Assembly: GCF_900107035.1 (NCBI RefSeq)
Contig: NZ_FNOJ01000011.1
Coordinates: 1-64,000, forward strand
DNA length: 64,000 nt
Direction of reading: 5' to 3'
Source of the DNA: Alicyclobacillus hesperidum
GTDB lineage: Bacteria; Bacillota; Bacilli; Alicyclobacillales; Alicyclobacillaceae
Positions 59,040-64,000 of the stretch are shown here, piece after piece. Below the pieces are notes generated by a model that had not been told where the DNA came from, searched no databases, and saw only the letters and a program-made list of their open reading frames with translations. The translations under genes were made by a program, and so were the position numbers. Numbering within the stretch: position 1 is the stretch's first letter; each line of letters begins with the position of its first letter.

Positions 59040-60869
59040 ATGTGTGGGATTGTCGGCTATATCGGCCCGAGGAATGTTAAGAATGTCGTCGTCGGCGGAT
59101 TGGCGAAGCTCGAGTACCGTGGATATGATTCTGCGGGTATTGCGGCCATCGACAACGGCAACATCAAGGTTGTGAAGTCTGTCGGGCGGCTCGCGAATCT
59201 CGAAGCGAAGCTCGCAGACAGCCCTGTCGATGGCCAGGCGGCAATTGGCCATACGCGCTGGGCGACACATGGCAAACCTTCGGACGAAAACGCACATCCG
59301 CACCAGGACTGTAGCGGTAGGTTCGCGATTGTGCACAATGGTATCGTTGAAAACTACCTGTCCTTACGGGAAGAATTAGTAGCGGCTGGTCACGAATTTC
59401 GCTCTGAAACGGACACGGAAGTCGTGGCACACCTGATTGAAGAAATGTACAATGGCGATTTGTTTCAGACGATGATCGCTGTCGGCAAACGTATTCGCGG
59501 CGCCTACGCGCTCGTCGTGATCGCAAAAGATCATCCTGACGAGATGATTGCGATCCGCAAGGCCAGCCCGATGATTATTGGGCTTGGCGACAAGGAAAAC
59601 TTTGTTGCCTCCGACATTCCAGCGATTCTCGAATACACGCGTGACATTTACGTGATGGAAGATGGCGAAATGGCCATCCTGCGGCGCGACGGTGTCGAGT
59701 GCTTTACACTGAATGGTGAACCTGTCAGCAAAGAGGTCTATCGCGTCACTTGGGATGCAGTGAGCGCAGAGCGCGGGGGTTATCCGCACTTCATGCTCAA
59801 GGAAATCCACGAACAGCCAAAGGCTGTCCGCGACACGCTGCGCGGCCGTGTCTCCGATGACTTAAACCGGGTGACGCTATCTGAGATTGGGCTCGACGAG
59901 GAGCAAATCCGCAATATTGACCGGATTCACATTGTTGCCTGCGGTACGTCGTGGCATGCTGGCCTCGTCGGTAAGGTAGCCATCGAGCAGTTTGCGCGGA
60001 TTCCGGTCGATGTTGAGATTGCATCTGAATATCGCTATGCAGATCCAATTGCAACGGAGAACACGCTGATTATTGCGATCACGCAATCGGGTGAGACGGC
60101 TGACACGCTAGCGGCGATGCGCGAGATGAAGAAGCGCGGATTGCGCGTATTGGCCATCACGAACGTCGTGGGCAGCTCGGCGGCGCGCGAAGCGGACAGC
60201 GTGATCGTCACATGGGCCGGGCCGGAAATCGCGGTTGCGTCAACCAAGGCATACACGACACAGCTTGCGGCACTGTACTTGCTGGCTGTGCACTTTGGAC
60301 AGGTGCGCGGGCAAATTGACGAAGCAACGGCGCACGAAATGATCGAAGCACTTGACAACCTGCCGCAGGTGGTAGAAGCGGTGCTTGATACGGCGCCGCA
60401 AATCGAGTCGTTTGCGCAGCGGTATGCACATGCGCACGACACGTTCTTCATTGGCCGTGGCATTGACTATGCGGTATCGCTTGAAGGTGCCTTGAAATTG
60501 AAAGAGATCTCGTACATCCACGCAGAGGCCTATGCCGCGGGTGAGTTAAAACACGGCACGCTCGCCCTCATCACCGATGGCGTGCCAGTCGTCGCGATCG
60601 CGATGCAGCCAGATCTGTACGAGAAGACAGTGAGCAACATTGTCGAGGTCAAGGCCCGCGGTGCGTTCGTTTTGGCCTTGACTTGGGTGGGTAACGAGGA
60701 CTTGGAGAAGGCGGTGGATGAAGTCATTTACCTGCCGAAGACATTGCCTGCGTTGGCACCGATGGCAGCGGTCATTCCGCTTCAGTTGTTGGCCTATTAC
60801 GCAGCGGTGGCTCGCGGTAATGACGTCGATAAACCGCGGAACCTCGCCAAGAGTGTGACGGTCGAATAA
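59040..60869 (+). CDS. glmS: Glutamine--fructose-6-phosphate aminotransferase (isomerizing)
   Basis: GlmS makes glucosamine-6-phosphate from fructose-6-phosphate and glutamine, the entry to UDP-GlcNAc. The N-terminal Ntn glutaminase starts at Cys2 (MCGIVGYIGPRN), with HTRWATHGKP and HPHQDC. Two SIS sugar-isomerase domains follow (about 285-450 and 455-605). 609 residues. ATG 59040 follows aaggagg by 12 bp, which is long; ATG 59030 is out of frame. The ribozyme at 58865-59020 controls expression. It supplies substrate for GlmM. Confidence 0.97.
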   Translation: MCGIVGYIGPRNVKNVVVGGLAKLEYRGYDSAGIAAIDNGNIKVVKSVGRLANLEAKLADSPVDGQAAIGHTRWATHGKPSDENAHPHQDCSGRFAIVHNGIVENYLSLREELVAAGHEFRSETDTEVVAHLIEEMYNGDLFQTMIAVGKRIRGAYALVVIAKDHPDEMIAIRKASPMIIGLGDKENFVASDIPAILEYTRDIYVMEDGEMAILRRDGVECFTLNGEPVSKEVYRVTWDAVSAERGGYPHFMLKEIHEQPKAVRDTLRGRVSDDLNRVTLSEIGLDEEQIRNIDRIHIVACGTSWHAGLVGKVAIEQFARIPVDVEIASEYRYADPIATENTLIIAITQSGETADTLAAMREMKKRGLRVLAITNVVGSSAAREADSVIVTWAGPEIAVASTKAYTTQLAALYLLAVHFGQVRGQIDEATAHEMIEALDNLPQVVEAVLDTAPQIESFAQRYAHAHDTFFIGRGIDYAVSLEGALKLKEISYIHAEAYAAGELKHGTLALITDGVPVVAIAMQPDLYEKTVSNIVEVKARGAFVLALTWVGNEDLEKAVDEVIYLPKTLPALAPMAAVIPLQLLAYYAAVARGNDVDKPRNLAKSVTVE

Positions 60870-60903
60870 GGCCATTGATTTGGGGGATGGTTGTTGTGTT
60901 CGC

Positions 60904-60962
60904 AAAATGAAGTTCTTCCCCAGTAAAATAAGTTCTTCCCTGAGTAAAATAAGTTGTTCCCT
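60904..60962 (+). repeat. Three tandem 20-21 bp direct repeats after glmS
   Basis: Three near-identical units contain AAAAT-(G/A)-AAGTT-(C/G)-TTCCC: copies at 60904-60921, 60924-60941 and 60945-60962, with period 20 and 21 bp. They lie between the glmS stop and a terminator. The form resembles serial transposase-binding sites at a transposon end. A single inverted copy occurs at about 61189-61206. No transposase gene is adjacent. Confidence 0.72.
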
Positions 60963-60967
60963 ACAGC

Positions 60968-61011
60968 ACGGGTGGGTTCGGGTCAAAAGCCTGAATTCGC
61001 CCGTCTTTTTT
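60968..61011 (+). terminator. Terminator after glmS
   Basis: A 15-bp stem with a few wobbles (60968-60982 with 60990-61004, loop tcaaaag) is followed by TTTTTT. It lies 100 bp past the glmS stop, with the 20-bp repeats in between. Confidence 0.85.
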
Positions 61012-61602
61012 AATGCCTGAGAGCGATGGGCGGGGGAAACTCAGAGCAAAATTTTGAGAGCTACCAGACGCGAAAGAGCCCGACAAATCAAGGATTCCTC
61101 GACCATTTCCGTTCAAAAATACGAAAAAATACATTCCAAAATCTGTTTTCCCTTTACCCTCAAACTCTGCCTTTCCTCCTCGCGCCAGCGAACAACTTCA
61201 TTTTACGCAAAATCGATGAATCTGGAAAAAATTATGGAGAAAAACGGGTGGGAAAAGGCGTGATCTACGGAAGAAATTCATTTGACGATTACATAGTACA
61301 GGGAGCTAAATTTGATTTCAGAAGTCATGGGTTGGATTTGAAGTGGGTGAAAGGGCTAAGGGAGAGTACGGCTCGGCATATAGCCTACTTCTGTGGGGAC
61401 ATGTGATACGGATGGATGGAAGAAATGATCAGAACAGTCGTCAAGGTATCGTGGAGTATGAATCTCCCCTGATTTTCGACATCATTAGCATTGTGATCGG
61501 ATCCCTTGTGCCAAATCAACGTCATTGGAACCAACACAGACTCAAGGGCCAGCGGCTGACACCGGAACCTTCAATTTACGTGTAGTTGGTCATTGTCAGA
61601 GC
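61012..61602. other. Region without a recognisable gene after glmS
   Basis: Short frames are open on the plus strand (for example 61026-61406 and 61343-61585) but none has a ribosome site, a family match or coding-like codon use. The segment looks more AT-rich than neighbouring genes. It contains an inverted copy of the glmS-side repeat (about 61189-61206). It could be decayed mobile DNA. Confidence 0.5.
61189..61206 (-). repeat. Inverted copy of the AAAATGAAGTT repeat
   Basis: Read on the minus strand this is AAAATGAAGTTGTTCGC. It matches the 60904 repeat over about 14 bases. It sits about 285 bp from the first copy and in opposite orientation. Chance is possible for such a short match. Confidence 0.5.
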
Positions 61603-61632
61603 ACGAAAACGCCCCTCGGAATTCCAAGGGGC
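61603..61632 (-). terminator. Terminator of the hsp20 gene
   Basis: On the minus strand GCCCCTTGGAATTCCGAGG then GGC forms a hairpin followed by GTTTTCG. It lies just after the hsp20 stop. The arms (61611-61617 and 61626-61632) pair with one mismatch or wobble. Confidence 0.75.
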
Positions 61633-61648
61633 ATATTGTGCAAGGCGT

Positions 61649-62083
61649 TCAATGAAAATCTACGTCAATCTGTCGACCCATTTGTTTCTGGCTCTTCGGA
61701 ATCCTGACTTCCAGTATTCCGTTCCTGTATGTCGCCTTTGCTCCCGTATCATCTACCGCTGTTGGTAATGGCACCGTGCGCGAGAATTGTCCATAGTATC
61801 GTTCCATACGATGTACGTTTTCGTCCTTGTGCTCGCCCATCCGTTCGATTTTGCCGCTGAGGTGAAGGTGGTTGTCGTGGACAGTGATATTCACGTCTTC
61901 CTTCTTCTCCAACCCAGGGATTTCGGCTGTCACAATCACTTCGTTTTGTGTTTCACGAACATCACAGCGAACCCGTGGCATGTTTGCAAAGTGGTTGTCA
62001 AACCAGTCGTCATCGAACAGTCGGGGAAACGAGCCGAAGTCGCGTCTCATGATGCCAAATGGGTCATAAGGGACTAAGGTCAT
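61649..62083 (-). CDS. Hsp20/alpha-crystallin small heat-shock protein
   Basis: A cytosolic holdase chaperone. The 144-residue protein has a short N-terminal arm. The alpha-crystallin domain (about 38-128) runs from RCDVRETQNEVIVTAEIPGL to the A-x-x-x-N-G-I-L-E-V motif (KATYRNGILEVRIPK), and a short C-tail follows. Start at 62083, with ggaggtg 7 bp upstream on the minus strand. An inverted repeat GTTTCC-N9-GGAAAC overlaps the likely -10 region (TATACT, 62132-62127). No CtsR box was seen. Confidence 0.93.
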   Translation of the reverse strand: MTLVPYDPFGIMRRDFGSFPRLFDDDWFDNHFANMPRVRCDVRETQNEVIVTAEIPGLEKKEDVNITVHDNHLHLSGKIERMGEHKDENVHRMERYYGQFSRTVPLPTAVDDTGAKATYRNGILEVRIPKSQKQMGRQIDVDFH

Positions 62084-62120
62084 GTTGTTTACACCTCCAG
62101 TTGAAATGTCCGTTTATATC

Positions 62121-62141
62121 GTTTCCAGTATAATGGGAAAC
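62121..62141. promoter_or_regulatory. Inverted repeat GTTTCC-N9-GGAAAC at the hsp20 promoter
   Basis: The arms at 62121-62126 and 62136-62141 are perfect, and a minus-strand TATACT (62132-62127) lies between them. It could be an operator, but the binding protein is unknown. The -35 (TGATTT at 17 bp) is weak. Confidence 0.45.
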
Positions 62142-62203
62142 TTACATGAAAATCATATCCGAGTGGTTCCTCGGGTGTTTCGGTGTAACGCCCAATGTGG
62201 GGC

Positions 62204-62232
62204 TTGACGTATTGCACAGCACGCCTTAATAT
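62204..62232 (+). promoter_or_regulatory. SigA-type promoter of the padR operon
   Basis: TTGACG (62204-62209), a 17-bp spacer and TAATAT (62227-62232) lie 49 bp before the padR start. PadR regulators usually bind near their own promoter. Confidence 0.7.
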
Positions 62233-62280
62233 TCAGTTGCACTTAATAAGAATAACGTAATACAAATTGGGGAGATTCCA

Positions 62281-62601
62281 ATGCGGAAAAATGAATCAGG
62301 ACGGTTTTCGGATGCATCGTTCTTGATCCTTTCAAGTTTGGCGAATGGAGCGAAACATGGATACGCGATGATGGAGGACATTTTGGCGTTCAGTGGTACA
62401 CAACTGGAGCCTGGGACGCTTTATGGTGCGATCACGCGGTTGGAAAAACAAGGTTGGATCGAAGCCCTCCCAACAGAGGATAGGCGCAGACCTTATCGTA
62501 TTACTGCCGAGGGTGTGATGGCACTCCGTAAGCAAGTTGCGACACTGGAGCAGGTTGCTTCGGTCGGGAGAAAGCGATTGGCATCGTTGGAGGGGTTCTA
62601 A
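62281..62601 (+). CDS. PadR-family transcriptional regulator
   Basis: The 106-residue winged-helix protein has the PadR pattern LILSSLANGAKHGYAMMEDI, LEPGTLYGAITRLEKQGWIE and RRRPYRITAEGVMALRK, with a short C-terminal dimer helix. Its stop overlaps the start of the next gene (TAATG), so the two form a regulator-membrane protein pair. The ligand is unknown. Confidence 0.92.
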   Translation: MRKNESGRFSDASFLILSSLANGAKHGYAMMEDILAFSGTQLEPGTLYGAITRLEKQGWIEALPTEDRRRPYRITAEGVMALRKQVATLEQVASVGRKRLASLEGF

Positions 62602-63465
62602 TGCATTGGCTATTACGACTGTATCCTCGCGCCTGGCGGGAGCGGTATGAAGAGGAGATGTTAGCACTTCTTGAACAGCACAAGATTACGCCCGCGACAG
62701 TGGTCGATTTATTGATTGGGGCAATCGACGCAAACCTGAATTACAGTGGAATGGTAGAAGGAGTGGCAGGTATGGTCAATCGGCTCCGCACGAGTGTCGT
62801 GATGGTTTTCTGCGCTTTCATGTTATTCGGAGTCGGGTGGAGTATGCTCCAACGATTGACGGATCCGCTGAATCAGTTCAATGCAGTGGCAACCTACCAC
62901 CCAGAGTTCAGGGTTCTTTTTGATGCAGATTTCGTTGCTGGATGTATATCATTCCTGGCGTTTTTGATTGGTGGATTGCCTGTGTTCTTTATCTCCCTAA
63001 GACGTGCTATCAAACGCAAGCAAAAAAACGTTTTGATAGCCTTTTGGGGTCGCGCTATCGTGTTTGCTGGTAAGCATCCTTGCTACGGCGGCATTGGCGA
63101 ATTGGCATCATGTCGCGTATGCATTGACACACATTGATGTGTTCTTGGGTGGATATGTTGTTTTGATAGCCTTGATGCTGATGATCGGTACGGTTGCAGT
63201 CTCCCTCATGATTACCAGGACAGACTTCCAACTTTCAGAACTCAAGTTCGTATTCTATCCAGAAGTGGTGATCTTGTTCTGCATGGGTGTAGCAGTTGTG
63301 ATGTCAACGATCCTTATTATCGCGATTACCGCTTATGCACCGCAATTGTTTAACACGCAGGATGTAGGTAGTCCCATGTTCATAACAGGTCTGTTCTGCA
63401 TGGCTCTTGGAACCATCTTTGGGACGATGGGAATGAGACGTGGGATGGTTGCTCATATCAACTGA
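62601..63465 (+). pseudogene. Frameshifted membrane protein linked to PadR
   Basis: The first frame (62601-63137) encodes a short soluble head (RLYPRAWRERYEEEMLALLE, the type found beside PadR genes) and two hydrophobic segments. The last meaningful residues are KRKQKNVLIAF. The next frame, open from 63040 to 63465, continues with hydrophobic segments (GVALSCLLVSILATAALAN and further) and ends at a normal stop. The shift of one base falls in TTTTGGGG (63042-63049). Joined, the product would be about 287 residues with about five or six membrane segments. It is either a true inactivation or a base-call error. Confidence 0.8.
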
Positions 63466-63488
63466 TACTCGTAGAGGACGAAAAACTA

Positions 63489-63515
63489 CACCCCTTGGCG
63501 TGGGCTCAAGGGGTG
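63489..63515 (-). terminator. Terminator for the minus-strand genes at the right end
   Basis: A perfect 9-bp stem CACCCCTTG (63489-63497 with 63507-63515) is followed, on the minus strand, by TAGTTTTT. It lies 10 bp past the stop of the small remnant at 63526. Confidence 0.7.
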
Positions 63516-63525
63516 CGCCACATCG

Positions 63526-63606
63526 TCATTCAATCGGGATATATAGATCGACTTCCGATGTTTCACTTTGCGGATCTACAAACTTTCTGCGACGCTCCAT
63601 TCTCAT
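63526..63606 (-). pseudogene. Remnant resembling the C-terminus of a GyrI-like domain protein
   Basis: A minus-strand frame encodes MERRRKFVDPQSETSEVDLY then IPIE and a stop (26 residues from the upstream Met at 63606). The D-P-x-x-x-x-S-E-V-D-L-Y-I-P-I ending is characteristic of GyrI-like effector-binding domains of AraC/MerR regulators. The frame is open only a little further up (to 63648) without a start and no upstream part of such a protein exists. A terminator follows it. It looks like the leftover 3' end of a deleted gene; it could also be a small protein. Confidence 0.45.
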
Positions 63607-63664
63607 TAAATGTTGTTTTCGAAAATCTAAAGAAGCGAGAGGTGATTCCTTCTTGGGCAGTTAT

Positions 63665-64000
63665 TTAAAATCCAACCTTCCAATCGTGTACGAGCATTCC
63701 GTAAATAATGTGGTCTACATAATGGTCATATAACCATTCGGCTTGTCGTCTGCATCCTTCGTTTTGAAAACCCAAACGCTCAGGTATTGCCCTGCTTTTC
63801 AGATTTTGAGGAGCAACTCGTATTTCTACTCGGTTCAGTTCATATTCCTTGAAAAGAATGTCAATGAGTGTTCGACATGAATTTGTCATGATGCCGTTGC
63901 CTTGAAACCTCTCACCAATCCAATACCCGACGCTTGTCAATCGGTGCGACCAATTGATGTAGTGGAGACCGAGAACCCCTGCGAGTTCACCACGATACCA
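63665..64000 (-). CDS. GNAT N-acetyltransferase, RimJ/RimL type (partial)
   Basis: The minus-strand frame runs off the right edge of the window, so only the last 111 or so residues are present. Seen motifs are GVLGLHYINWSHRLTSVGYW, the acetyl-CoA site IGERFQGNGIMTNSC, ELNRVEIRVAPQNLKSRAI and LGFQNEGCRRQAEWLYDHYV. These are typical of the RimJ/RimL group acting on protein N-termini or small amines. A TTG at 63940 is only an internal codon. Substrate unknown. Confidence 0.9.
   Translation of the reverse strand, partial: WYRGELAGVLGLHYINWSHRLTSVGYWIGERFQGNGIMTNSCRTLIDILFKEYELNRVEIRVAPQNLKSRAIPERLGFQNEGCRRQAEWLYDHYVDHIIYGMLVHDWKVGF

Noticed and set aside
60904-60962. CRISPR array
   Set aside because: The three units follow each other with a 20-21 bp period and have no unique spacers between them; no cas gene is present.
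61026-61406. A 126-codon frame after glmS
   Set aside because: It has no Shine-Dalgarno site, no recognisable domain and unusual codon use; kept only as part of the gene-free region.

Overview
The window is about 64 kb of a spore-forming, moderately GC-rich member of the Firmicutes (class Bacilli). The gene order closely follows the rrn-ctsR-...-rpoBC-str-S10-spc-alpha-glmS block of Bacillus subtilis. Spore-former genes are present (sigH, cwlD, pdaB, gerD). Frequent TTG/GTG starts, pssA after disA, rpsD inside the alpha operon, and the absence of several genes usual in Bacillus point to a deeper lineage such as Alicyclobacillaceae. That assignment is inference from gene order and protein style, not a database match.

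Layout. 1-306: end of an rRNA operon (5S rRNA plus terminator). 465-5154: heat-shock protein-quality operon ctsR-mcsA-mcsB-clpC with a promoter, a CtsR operator and a terminator. 5263-15690: radA, disA, pssA, a PIN/TRAM membrane protein, ispD, ispF, gltX, cysS, mrnC, rlmB and a NYN-domain RNase, mostly overlapping or closely spaced. 15744-20043: sigH, rpmG, secE, nusG, rplK, rplA, an L10 leader, rplJ, rplL and a terminator. 20063-33020: an RsmC-like methyltransferase, rpoB, rpoC, an L7Ae-like protein, rpsL, rpsG, fusA, tuf and a terminator. 33052-49240: one long ribosomal-protein superoperon (S10, spc and alpha operons) including secY, adk, infA and rpoA, ending with truA. 49258-50231: rplM-rpsI with a leader hairpin and terminator. 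50311-55208: cwlD, a hypothetical, a Mrp/SalA ATPase, gerD and pdaB (minus strand), and an SGNH hydrolase. 55228-60869: cdaA-cdaR-glmM, then a glmS ribozyme and glmS.

The last 3.1 kb is accessory. It holds 20-21 bp repeats resembling a transposon end, a 0.6 kb stretch with no recognisable gene, an Hsp20 gene, a PadR regulator coupled to a frameshifted membrane-protein gene, a short remnant that looks like the C-terminus of a GyrI-like domain, and a partial GNAT acetyltransferase running off the window.

Working logic: the window is dominated by the information-processing core (transcription, translation, secretion). It also holds protein quality control, c-di-AMP synthesis (both DisA and CdaA, the latter with its regulator CdaR and GlmM) and cell-wall precursor synthesis. 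No clearly novel multigene system was found. The best leads are small: RNA leaders, palindromes overlapping or next to core promoters, the repeats after glmS, and the decayed genes at the right end.
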